A stretch of 64,000 bases of DNA from Veillonellaceae bacterium (GTDB lineage Bacteria > Bacillota > Negativicutes > Veillonellales > Dialisteraceae), in the NCBI GenBank assembly GCA_025992895.1, contig DAJPGA010000001.1, positions 631,001 to 695,000 of the forward strand, given 5' to 3'. The position numbers were made by a program, and so were the translations under genes. Numbering within the stretch: the stretch's first letter is position 1; the number at the start of each line of letters is the position of its first letter. Below the pieces are notes generated by a model. The model made no database searches. It was not told the DNA's origin and saw only the letters and a program-made list of their open reading frames with translations. Positions 51,915 through 59,558 of this stretch are shown piece after piece.

Positions 51915-52286
51915 TTATTTGACGTGAGCGATGACTTCCACTTCACAAAGCGCCCCAGCAGGGAGAGCCAGGACAGACACACAGCTTCTGGCGGGCTTGC
52001 TGATGAAATGCTTCCCGTAAATTTCATTGAAAGCTGCGAAATTTTCCATATCCGTCAGGAAACAAGTCGTCTTCACGACAGCTTCCATATCTGCGCCAGC
52101 CTTCTTCAACACAGCCTCGATATTTGCGCAAACCTGCTCAGCCTGAGCCTCCAGACCCTCAGCAAGCTTTCCCGTTTCCGGATTGATTCCGATCTGACCG
52201 GATAAAAATACAAGATTTCCGACCTTCTTAGCCTGAGAATAAGGCCCCAGAGCAGCCGGAGCATGCTTCGTTTCAATAGTCTTCAT
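51915..52286 (-). CDS. ridA: RidA-family enamine/imine deaminase
   Basis: The 123-residue protein has APAALGPYSQAKKVGNLVFLSGQIG at the N-terminus, the conserved Arg in PARSCVSVLALPAGA and the C-terminal Glu in CEVEVIAHV. It hydrolyses reactive 2-aminoacrylate-type enamines produced by PLP enzymes. The start at MKTIETKHAP follows GGAGGG on the minus strand. The broken nitroreductase gene is downstream in the same unit. Confidence 0.93.
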   Translation of the reverse strand: MKTIETKHAPAALGPYSQAKKVGNLVFLSGQIGINPETGKLAEGLEAQAEQVCANIEAVLKKAGADMEAVVKTTCFLTDMENFAAFNEIYGKHFISKPARSCVSVLALPAGALCEVEVIAHVK

Positions 52287-52359
52287 AGAAATCCCTCCAA
52301 TGGAAAAATATAAAGATTCTGACCTAAATATAAACCTTAAATAGATATAAAAGCAAGAA

Positions 52360-52560
52360 GTACCCAAAGGGGAACCACTGTAGGGACGCCGCAGGTATCT
52401 ATAGAATTTTCAATCCGCAAACAAATGTTGATAATCGTAAAAGTCGATACCGGCTTGCCTTCCCAGACGGGGAAGGGGAACCGCGGAACGCGGGGGATAG
52501 GGTTGATTTTCCAAAAGAGCAGAGTCACAATGATTGCTCACTCTGCTACAGCGTTTTTTC
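52360..52560. repeat. Intergenic modular hairpin mosaic
   Basis: CCTTCCC-AGAC-GGGGAAGG (52458-52476) is followed by CCGCG-GAA-CGCGG (52481-52493) and GGGTTGATT. A stem of the CAGAGTCACAATG...CTCTGCTACAG type lies near 52508-52552. No gene is supported. Confidence 0.65.
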
Positions 52561-52626
52561 CTTTCCTTGATATATGTGGTAGAATAGAAACAGATAGTAT
52601 TCAAAAATTTAAATATATACGAAACA

Positions 52627-53556
52627 ATGTATACAGAACAAATTTATAAGGAGATGGGCATCATAGAATTTCATCCGTTTCGCATAGAAGATAAGAAAAT
52701 GATCGACGGATTCTTCCGCATTCACCATTATGAGCAGATCGACTGCACATTCAATACGCTTTTCATCTGGCAGAAGGCGCACGACACGTCCTGGGCTGTT
52801 CAGGATAATATCCTTTTCATCCGAGCAGGACATGGCAAGGACCTTTTCTTCCTTCCGCCATTTGCCAAGGAAGAAGAGGAATTCAAGCATGGCCTTGACC
52901 TGATTCATGAAGAACTCGATAAGCTGGGCATGCCTTTCCGTCTGAAATCCGCATCCCGCTGGGTGACGGAACAGATCGAAAGACTGCTGCCGGGCAAGTA
53001 TGATTTCATCGAAGACAGAGACAATGAGGAGTACGTATACCGCACCGCTGACATGATCAGCCTGCCGGGCAAGAAGCTCCGCATGAAGAAGAATCACCTG
53101 AATGCATTCCTCCGTCAGTACGGCGGGGATTACACTTACGAATCGATCACGAAGGAAAACATGGAAGATGCGAAAGCGGGCATCCATGAATGGTTCGAAC
53201 GTCATGGCGACATCGAGGAAGAAGAGGAAGCCATGAAGATCTGCTTTGACAACTGGGATGAACTGGGCGTCAAAGGCGCGATCATTCGTATTTACGGCAA
53301 GGTGGAAGCCTTCACCAATGGCGACCTTGTCAATGAAAGAATGGCACATATTATTTTTGAAAAGGCAAATCCGAATATCAGGGGATTATATCAGGCGATC
53401 AACAGGGATTTCCTGATCCATGAATTTGCCGACACGGAATTCGTCAACCGCGAAGAAGACCTGGGCATCGAAGGCCTGCGTGAGGCGAAGATGGGCTACA
53501 ACCCGGATCATCTGACTGAAAAGTTTGATGTCGTGCTGAAGAAATCATCTGACTGA
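52627..53556 (+). CDS. DUF2156 family protein
   Basis: The 309-residue protein resembles DUF2156, a double GNAT-like fold shared with the C-terminal domain of phosphatidylglycerol lysyltransferases. Visible parts are FHPFRIEDKKMIDGFF, NTLFIWQKAHDTSWAV, KKLRMKKNHLNAFLRQY and YQAINRDFLIHEFADTEFVNREEDLG. The ATG at 52627 has no clear ribosome site, whereas AAGGAG abuts ATG 52654, so the true start is unsettled. The next gene, an Eis-like acetyltransferase, follows after 20 bp. Confidence 0.75.
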   Translation: MYTEQIYKEMGIIEFHPFRIEDKKMIDGFFRIHHYEQIDCTFNTLFIWQKAHDTSWAVQDNILFIRAGHGKDLFFLPPFAKEEEEFKHGLDLIHEELDKLGMPFRLKSASRWVTEQIERLLPGKYDFIEDRDNEEYVYRTADMISLPGKKLRMKKNHLNAFLRQYGGDYTYESITKENMEDAKAGIHEWFERHGDIEEEEEAMKICFDNWDELGVKGAIIRIYGKVEAFTNGDLVNERMAHIIFEKANPNIRGLYQAINRDFLIHEFADTEFVNREEDLGIEGLREAKMGYNPDHLTEKFDVVLKKSSD

Positions 53557-53576
53557 CCTGTTGACAAGGAGGAAAG

Positions 53577-54833
53577 ATGAAAATCCGCAAATCTACACTC
53601 TCCGACGAGTCTGATGTAAAGGCGCTCTGGGGCTACTGCTTCGAACCGCCGACAGATCCGTTCTTTCAATGGTACTTCAAAGAGCTTGCCAAGCCTGAGG
53701 AAATCCTCGTAGGTGAGAACCAGGGCAGCATCGCATGCGACCTGCACCGCCGTCCGTATGACCTTTCTATCAGGGGGCTCCGCTATCCTGTCGACTACAT
53801 TGTCGGCGTTGCGACGCACCCGGCAGCGCGCATGAGAGGGTACGCCAAGGAGCTCATCCGCGGCGAATTCCACCTCGCGCTGAAAGAAGACAAGCCCTTC
53901 GTCATCCTGATGCCGTCGGCCGCTTCCTTCTACCTGCCGATGGGCTTTGGCTTCTATGCCCACCAGTGGGAAAGAAGCGCAGCACCTGAAAAGCTCGCAG
54001 CTCTGGGAAGAAGAGCCGATTCCTGCCGCACGCTCACGAGTTCCAATGACTGGAAAGACCTCGCTTCCATTTACAGAGAATATACAAAGAAGAGAAACGG
54101 CTGGGCTTACAGGGACGAAGTATCCTGGGAAAAGCACATCGATGCACAGCTTCTTGAAGGCTATATCGCTGTCACCTATGACAGAAAAGGCCCGTCCGGA
54201 TACCTTTTCTACACCCTGGACGACAGAAAACTGATCGCCTCTGAAATGGCATTCAAGAACGAAGCAGGACGCAAAGCGCTCTATGCCTTCATGGCAGGGC
54301 ATCAGGGCTCCGTCGATACCTGCGTATGGTACGAACCGCTTGACGACCACTCCTTCCGCTACTGGCAGGACGGCGCCGAGCATACATATATCAAGAACCG
54401 CACATTTTCCTTCATGCTCGGACGCGTCATCGACCCTGTCATCGCCTTTGACGGCCTTCCCTGCAGCAAGGAAATCAAGGGAGAAATCGCATTCCAGCTC
54501 ATCGACTCCTTCCTTCCTGAAAACAGCGGCATCTACGTCCTCCGCGCCGAGGACGGCAGAATCCATGCCCTGAAGGAAGACGTCTTCTACGATCTGAAAT
54601 GCCACATCGAAGACATCTCAGGCCTCCGCCTGGGCTCGGTCCCTGATCCCGTATTCAGCATCGACGCAGGAAGCCTCGCTGAACTCTTCATGGGCGCAGC
54701 CGACCTCTCCGAACTCGTCGAAGCAGAAAGAGCAACAATTCTTCTCTCTGACGATGAAGCAGCAGAAAAAGCGGTGGACCTCGCCGTAGCCATGCTCCCA
54801 AGAGAAAGAAACTGGATCAACGAATGGTTCTAA
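53577..54833 (+). CDS. Eis-like GNAT acetyltransferase
   Basis: The 418-residue protein has an N-terminal GNAT domain with VGVATHPAARMRGYAKELI as acetyl-CoA motif and SAASFYLPMGFGFY. A middle GNAT-like region follows, then an SCP2-like C-terminal domain ending NEWF. That three-part layout is the Eis family, whose members acetylate amines such as aminoglycosides or peptides. No substrate can be assigned. It is transcribed with the DUF2156 gene. Confidence 0.8.
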   Translation: MKIRKSTLSDESDVKALWGYCFEPPTDPFFQWYFKELAKPEEILVGENQGSIACDLHRRPYDLSIRGLRYPVDYIVGVATHPAARMRGYAKELIRGEFHLALKEDKPFVILMPSAASFYLPMGFGFYAHQWERSAAPEKLAALGRRADSCRTLTSSNDWKDLASIYREYTKKRNGWAYRDEVSWEKHIDAQLLEGYIAVTYDRKGPSGYLFYTLDDRKLIASEMAFKNEAGRKALYAFMAGHQGSVDTCVWYEPLDDHSFRYWQDGAEHTYIKNRTFSFMLGRVIDPVIAFDGLPCSKEIKGEIAFQLIDSFLPENSGIYVLRAEDGRIHALKEDVFYDLKCHIEDISGLRLGSVPDPVFSIDAGSLAELFMGAADLSELVEAERATILLSDDEAAEKAVDLAVAMLPRERNWINEWF

Positions 54834-54850
54834 TAAGGATAAAATAAAAG

Positions 54851-54892
54851 GGGCTGTGACAAAATGGTTAATTATTTTGCCACAGCCCTATT
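54851..54892 (+). terminator. Terminator after the Eis-like gene
   Basis: GGGCTGTG and CACAGCCC with inner AAAATGG...ATTATTTT. It also opens the repeat element that follows. Confidence 0.8.
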
Positions 54893-55112
54893 TCAATTGG
54901 GATATTCCGTTAAAAGATTATCTAACATTTATAAGCATTGACTTGGTCTGAATACCAAACAACCTCGCTGCGCTCGAAGGAAATGAACCTCCTCAGTCGG
55001 CTCCGCCGCCAGCTCCCCCTACGGGGCAAGCTCCGACACCCTTAAACCGAACTTCGTTCGAGAAAAGAAGTCAGCACTTTGGTGGATTTTGTCACAGCCC
55101 CTTTTGTCTGAT
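54893..55112. repeat. Uninterrupted copy of the IS-target intergenic element
   Basis: It has the same frame as the repeats at 6972 and 22299: ATTGGGATATTCC, AGATTATCTAAC, then hairpins CGGC-TCC-GCCG near 54998 and CGAAC-TTC-GTTCG near 55050. It ends in ATTTTGTCACAGCCCC. The CCTT target site has a different sequence here. Confidence 0.7.
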
Positions 55113-55189
55113 ACATTATAAATTTCCTCTATGCACTCCATGGTATAATAAAGGATATTATTTTCCTGTGGTAATGAGAAGAAACGGAC

Positions 55190-55483
55190 ATGAGCGAAGA
55201 AACGACGGAGAAGGAAGAGCGGAAGTATTTTACTTACATGGTGCGGTGCGCGGACGGGAGTCTTTATACGGGATTCACGGTGGATGATGTGCATCGGCGT
55301 GTGGCGGTGCATAATTCCGGGAAGGGCGCGCGGTATACGAGGAGCCGGCTTCCTGTGGTTCTGGCGTGGTATCGCGAGTGGGGGACGGAGCATGAGGCCC
55401 GTTCGATGGAATACCGTTTGAAACGTATGAAGAAAGAGGAGAAGGAGGCCATGGCGGCTTCTTTCGGAGAGGAGAAAACGTGA
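55190..55483 (+). CDS. GIY-YIG domain protein (UPF0213-like)
   Basis: The 97-residue protein has the GIY-YIG fold: YFTYMVRCADGSLYTGFT, the Arg in DDVHRRVAVHNSGKGARYTRSR and Glu in EARSMEYRLKRMKK. It belongs to the small stand-alone endonuclease-like group also called UPF0213. The cellular role is unknown. Its stop overlaps the GTG start of the next gene. Confidence 0.9.
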   Translation: MSEETTEKEERKYFTYMVRCADGSLYTGFTVDDVHRRVAVHNSGKGARYTRSRLPVVLAWYREWGTEHEARSMEYRLKRMKKEEKEAMAASFGEEKT

Positions 55484-56103
55484 ATCCTGCTGTTAGAAGA
55501 ACGAAGTATTTGACGGAGGCAGCGGCGGCTGCTGCGATTGCGGCACTCCTGGTGCTGCTGAAGCTTTTGGCGCCGTTCCTGGTTTTCGTCACGATGATTG
55601 CGGCGGCAGTTCCGATTGCCATCATCTGTGATTTCCATGGCATGAAATGGGGACTTGGCACCTGCGTAGCTGAAGTCCTGATCGTGAATATGTTCGGCGG
55701 GCCTGAAATCGGGCTGACGACGGCTTTCTATGCGGCGGCTCTCGGTCTTGCGATGGGGTATGGCTTCCGTCATAAGCTGTCGTATGCAAAGACGCTGAAT
55801 CTGACGGCGCTTGCCTATATCGTGGAAATGTCGTACAAGATTGTTTTCTCCATTTATATTCTGGGAATCGCGGATGCGCTTTCGTCGATGATCGACCGTC
55901 TGGTGACGTTCGTCCGCTGGGCATGGCAGCCGCTGTCTCAGATTTTCGGCTTCGACCCGGATCCCGGCAAGACAGTCTTCACGACGTCCGGCATTATCAT
56001 GGTGGCTTTGATATTCGTCCTGAATGCATACTGCTATGCGTACCTGAATCTGGAAATCGGGAGCGACATCCTGAAACGCATCAAGGCAGGAAGAAGAGAA
56101 TGA
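55480..56103 (+). CDS. DUF2232-like membrane protein
   Basis: The 207-residue membrane protein has about five or six hydrophobic segments and a charged C-terminus (DILKRIKAGRRE). The order of helices and the Gly-rich central part (EIGLTTAFYAAALGLAMGYGF) resemble DUF2232/YybS-type or S-component-like proteins. It starts with GTG 55480 overlapping the GIY-YIG stop. Function is not known. Confidence 0.55.
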   Translation: MNPAVRRTKYLTEAAAAAAIAALLVLLKLLAPFLVFVTMIAAAVPIAIICDFHGMKWGLGTCVAEVLIVNMFGGPEIGLTTAFYAAALGLAMGYGFRHKLSYAKTLNLTALAYIVEMSYKIVFSIYILGIADALSSMIDRLVTFVRWAWQPLSQIFGFDPDPGKTVFTTSGIIMVALIFVLNAYCYAYLNLEIGSDILKRIKAGRRE

Positions 56104-56112
56104 TAAAAATAG

Positions 56113-56148
56113 AAAAAGAGAGGTCTCGTGATGAGGCTTCTCTTTTTT
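56113..56148. terminator. Bidirectional terminator between converging genes
   Basis: AAAAAGAGAGG...GCTTCTCTTTTTT pair with a few mismatches. It lies between the DUF2232-like gene and the minus-strand small gene. Confidence 0.6.
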
Positions 56149-56188
56149 ATTTCCAGATTATCTGTCTCCTGGCTGTCCAGAGGGCGTT

Positions 56189-56362
56189 TTATCTGTAGCT
56201 GTAATTGTTGTAGGGATTTCCATCAGGATACGTGTGGTGGTGGGGCTGTACGTAGGTACCGTCGTTGCGCTGGTAGCCATGGACATAGACATCAGCGGAT
56301 GCAGTCTGGGCGCCTGCAAAGAGGGCAGTGAAAAGGATTGCTGCTGCGATGAGTTTCTTCAT
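56189..56362 (-). CDS. Small secreted protein (57 aa)
   Basis: This frame encodes MKKLIAAAILFTALFAGAQ, a good signal peptide cleaved near TASA. About 34 mature residues follow, reading DVYVHGYQRNDGTYVQPHHH and then TYPDGNPYNNYSYR. The Tyr/His-rich 'G...DGTYV.PH...PDGNPYNN' pattern looks like a conserved small exported protein of Gram-negative bacteria. AGGAGAAG precedes the ATG on the minus strand. It may bind metal; its function is unknown. Confidence 0.7.
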   Translation of the reverse strand: MKKLIAAAILFTALFAGAQTASADVYVHGYQRNDGTYVQPHHHTYPDGNPYNNYSYR

Positions 56363-56704
56363 ATACTTCTCCTTTGTTGAATCATATGATTCAGAAAATA
56401 TTCCAGCCTGATAAAAGGAAATTTTTTATTATGGCTAAAATAGAAACGGGTATCTTTTACTATAAGGGGGCTGTCAGGGATTGTCAACGCAGAAAAGCGG
56501 CCTGAAACCGTTCTGAAATGGTTCTGCGCTCTTCATTTCTTTCGAAAATATCGGGGAATAAGGCACTTGAAATGGAAATTGTTCTGAATTAACCTGTATA
56601 AAGATTTGTTTATTAATTATTTAACATTTTATGGTTAACCTGTAATTTTCGAAGAAGATGCCGCTTTATATTTCGATTTTCTTCCCAAAAATCAATTTTT
56701 ATAC
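56363..56704. other. AT-rich divergent gap with a spaced direct repeat
   Basis: No gene is seen. TTAACCTGTA occurs twice in direct orientation (56591-56600 and 56637-56646), 46 bases apart, between the small secreted protein gene and mntR. It could be an operator pair. Confidence 0.35.
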
Positions 56705-56733
56705 TGTAAAAAAATTACTGGATGGCATATAAT
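56705..56733 (+). promoter_or_regulatory. Predicted promoter of mntR
   Basis: TATAAT at 56728-56733 with a weak -35 (TGTAAA) 17 bases upstream. Confidence 0.4.
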
Positions 56734-56817
56734 AAAATTAAACAAGAGTATCGGTATAAAAATTTAGGGAATGACTATTTTTCCCGGTGATGATGAGAGA
56801 AAGAGGGTATAAAGAAA

Positions 56818-57465
56818 ATGACATCCGGCAAGGAAGATTATCTGAAAGCGATTTATCTCATCAGCGAATCCCATGAGCTGGTGACGAACAAGGAACTGTC
56901 AAACATGCTCCATGTATCGCCTCCGTCTGTTAGTGAAATGATTACGAAACTGCAGAAGCAGGGGTATGTGGACTATACGGCATACAAGGGCAGCAAGATG
57001 ACGAGAAAGGGCCGCCGCGAGGCAGGCCGTCTGCTGCGTTATCATTCTCTGTGGGAAGTGTTCCTCGTAGAGAAACTGGATTTCTCCTGGAGCGAGGCAC
57101 ATGAAATCGCAGAGGGTCTGGAACACCAGACGACGGAACCATTGTCTGAAAGACTGGACAATTTCCTGGATCATCCGGTCCACACACCGCGCGGTGATCC
57201 GATTCCGAGAAAGGACGGCAGCCGTTCCGGCATTACGCACCGTCTCCTGAGCGATCTGGAAGTGGGCGAGATGAGCCACATCCGCCGTGTCATGGAAGAT
57301 TACACGCTGATGGATTATGTCCAGGGCAAGAATATCGGCATCGACATGGAAGTGACTGTGAAGGAGAAGGAACCTTACGAAGGTCCGATTCTTCTCTCTA
57401 CGCCGATCGGGGACATTTCCCTGAGCTACAAGGCAGCACAGCAGATTTTCGTTGACGACGACTAA
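56818..57465 (+). CDS. mntR: DtxR-family manganese-responsive regulator
   Basis: The 215-residue protein has a winged helix (NKELSNMLHVSPPSVSEMITKLQKQG), a dimerisation domain and an SH3-like C-terminal domain (about 150-215). The metal ligands read as MntR type, with Asp in KEDYLKA, His in RYHSLWEVFL, and EGLEH giving Glu-x-x-Glu-His. The iron-type Cys of DtxR/IdeR is replaced by Glu. A Mn-type site with an SH3 domain is the ScaR/SloR arrangement. It probably represses a manganese importer; no such gene is adjacent. Confidence 0.85.
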   Translation: MTSGKEDYLKAIYLISESHELVTNKELSNMLHVSPPSVSEMITKLQKQGYVDYTAYKGSKMTRKGRREAGRLLRYHSLWEVFLVEKLDFSWSEAHEIAEGLEHQTTEPLSERLDNFLDHPVHTPRGDPIPRKDGSRSGITHRLLSDLEVGEMSHIRRVMEDYTLMDYVQGKNIGIDMEVTVKEKEPYEGPILLSTPIGDISLSYKAAQQIFVDDD

Positions 57466-57483
57466 TGAAGTAAAAATAAAAAG

Positions 57484-57527
57484 GGAGCTGTGACAAAATG
57501 TTCAATCATTTTGCTACGGCTCCTTTT
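57484..57527 (+). terminator. Terminator after mntR
   Basis: GGAGCTGTGACAAAATG pairs imperfectly with CATTTTGCTACGGCTCC, followed by T5. It is a member of the recurring family. Confidence 0.8.
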
Positions 57528-57975
57528 TGCTATTGGAATACTCCAGTAAAGGATTATCTAACAAATGTATTTATTGGTTCTATCTGAAAACCTCAAAGGA
57601 TGCTTCGCCTTTTTAGAAACTGCACCCCTATCGCCCTTCGGGCACTTCCCTCCGTTGGGGGAAGCTCGGCGATGAGAAACAAAAGAAATTAGTTCTTATT
57701 TGTTTTGAACTTACATAGCTTCGCTCGAGAACTACTGTATTCCCGGTCTCCGACTGGACCTTCTCCTTCGGAGCAAGGTTAACACCCTGAGCGATGATGC
57801 TTCGCCTTTTTAGAAACTACACCCCTTTCGCCCTTCGGGCACTTCCCTCCGTTGGGGGCAGCTCTGCGATGAGAAACAAAAGAAATCAGTTCTTGTTTGT
57901 TTTAAACTTATATAGCTTCGCTCGAGAAAAGGGATAAGCAGCGTTTTAACGGATTTTGTCACAGCCCCTTTTTGC
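57528..57975. repeat. Largest intergenic element: empty IS site and 133-bp duplication
   Basis: It begins with ATTGGAATACTCC and GGATTATCTAAC as in the other copies. A 133-bp module occurs at 57599-57731 and again at 57796-57928 with few mismatches. Between them is the uninterrupted IS target: hairpin CCGGTC-TCC-GACTGG (57743-57757), a single CCTT (57759-57762), then CGGAGCAAGGTTAACACCC. It ends in ATTTTGTCACAGCCCCTTTTT. Confidence 0.85.
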
Positions 57976-58003
57976 ATCTAGTGATTTCCTATTTCCTTTT
58001 CCC

Positions 58004-58032
58004 TTGCATTTCCTTCTTCACTTCTGTAAAAT
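58004..58032 (+). promoter_or_regulatory. Predicted promoter upstream of the FAD protein
   Basis: TTGCAT and TAAAAT are spaced by exactly 17 bases. A terminator-like hairpin follows within about 50 nt. Confidence 0.5.
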
Positions 58033-58064
58033 AAAAAAAGGGATAATCTTTTACAGATGATCCG

Positions 58065-58086
58065 GCCCCCATGCGGGGCTTTTTTG
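58065..58086 (+). terminator. Early terminator in the leader of the FAD protein gene
   Basis: GCCCC pairs with GGGGC around CATGC and T6 follows. It stands between the predicted promoter and the start codon, as in attenuated leaders. Confidence 0.6.
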
Positions 58087-58157
58087 TTGCCTGTTTTCCC
58101 AGAGGCGGGCGGGAACGGCGCTTTTCGCCGGATTTGATGAAATCGGAAGTGCGTTAC

Positions 58158-59558
58158 ATGGCTAAGAATTATGATGTGATTATTATTGGCGCAGGCCCTG
58201 CGGGGATTTTCACTGCGCTGGAAATCGCAGATACGGGCCTTTCTGTGCTGATTCTTGAAAAAGGGCTGGATATCCGCGATCGTATCGCTTTGAACAAGAA
58301 CGGGACGGCGCCGGCGAGCGACAGGCGCGCGAATATTGTCTCCGGCTGGGGCGGAGCGGGGGCTTTCTCTGACGGGAAGCTGACGCTGACGACGGATTAC
58401 GGCGGCAATCTGGACGATTACATGAATAAGGGCGAATTGTCCCGCCTGATTTCCTACGTGGATTCCATTTACTGCCAGTTCGGCGGTGCAGACAGGAAGG
58501 TCTACGGGGATGAGCATCTGGAAGAGCTCCATGCGCTGAAGAGAAAGGCAGCTGCGGCTGACCTGGCTTTCATTCCTGCCCGCATCCGTCATTTGGGGAC
58601 GGACGTGAACAGTGAAATTCTCTCCCATATGAGAGACAGCCTGCCGAATAATGTGACCGTCATCGCACAGACGCCGGTCGACACGATTCTGGCGGATAAG
58701 GACGGCAGCGTCCTTGGCGTTGTGGCTGGCGGAGAAACGTACCACTGCAAGTACCTCGTTTCCGCTCCGGGCCGTGACGGCGCTGAATGGTTTGCCGGCG
58801 AGGCGAAGCGCCTGGGCCTCAAGACGAAGTCGAATGCTGTCGACATCGGTGTCCGCGTAGAGTCTCCGGCTGAGATTTATGAACCGATCACCGACCTCTG
58901 CTATGAGTCCAAACTCGTTTATTTCTCTGAAGACTTCGACGACCGCGTCCGCACCTTCTGCATGAATCCGTACGGCTTCGTCGTCACGGAAAATAACAAC
59001 GGCCTCATGACGGTCAACGGCCATTCTTATGCGAATAAGAAGAGCCAGAATACAAACTTTGCGATCCTCGTTTCCAAGCAGTTCACCGAACCTTTCCATG
59101 AACCGATCGAATACGGCAAGTATATCGCATCCCTGGCCAATATGCTGGGCGGCGGCCCGATCGTACAGCGTCTGGGCGACCTTCGCGACGGACGCCGTTC
59201 GACGCCGGAACGCATCAGGAGAGGCCTTGTTCAGCCGACAATGCCATCCGCTGCACCGGGAGATTTATCTTTGGTCTTGCCATATCGCTTCTTAAAGGAT
59301 ATTATGGGGATGTTCGAAGCGCTGGATAAGGTAGCGCCGGGAGCCAATTCGCGCCACACGCTTCTCTATGGCGTAGAAGTGAAGTTCTATTCCTCCCGGA
59401 TCGAGCTGTCAAACAAGCTTGAAACAGTGATTCCTAATTTCTTTGCTATTGGTGATGGAGCCGGCATCACCAGGGGTCTTGCACAGGCCTCCGCAGCCGG
59501 CGTAGTCGTGGGTCGTGAAATTTGCGCCCGCATTGGTCAACCGAAAGGGGATATTTAA
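58158..59558 (+). CDS. FAD-dependent oxidoreductase (COG2509-like)
   Basis: The 466-residue flavoprotein has the dinucleotide-binding motif VIIIGAGPAGIFTALEIADTG at the start and a second FAD contact, FFAIGDGAGITRGLAQASAAGV, near the C-terminus. NIVSGWGGAGAFSDGKL and LKTKSNAVDIGVRVESP match the COG2509 group of predicted NAD(FAD)-dependent dehydrogenases. The substrate is unknown. ATG 58158 is preferred, with GGAAG upstream; ATG 58137 is possible. It abuts purB, with which it is probably co-transcribed. Confidence 0.85.
   Translation: MAKNYDVIIIGAGPAGIFTALEIADTGLSVLILEKGLDIRDRIALNKNGTAPASDRRANIVSGWGGAGAFSDGKLTLTTDYGGNLDDYMNKGELSRLISYVDSIYCQFGGADRKVYGDEHLEELHALKRKAAAADLAFIPARIRHLGTDVNSEILSHMRDSLPNNVTVIAQTPVDTILADKDGSVLGVVAGGETYHCKYLVSAPGRDGAEWFAGEAKRLGLKTKSNAVDIGVRVESPAEIYEPITDLCYESKLVYFSEDFDDRVRTFCMNPYGFVVTENNNGLMTVNGHSYANKKSQNTNFAILVSKQFTEPFHEPIEYGKYIASLANMLGGGPIVQRLGDLRDGRRSTPERIRRGLVQPTMPSAAPGDLSLVLPYRFLKDIMGMFEALDKVAPGANSRHTLLYGVEVKFYSSRIELSNKLETVIPNFFAIGDGAGITRGLAQASAAGVVVGREICARIGQPKGDI

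Noticed and set aside
57599..57928. The 133-bp direct repeat as a CRISPR or phage attachment site
   Set aside because: There are only two units with a short gap. No integrase or cas gene is near, and an inverted third copy lies in another gap.
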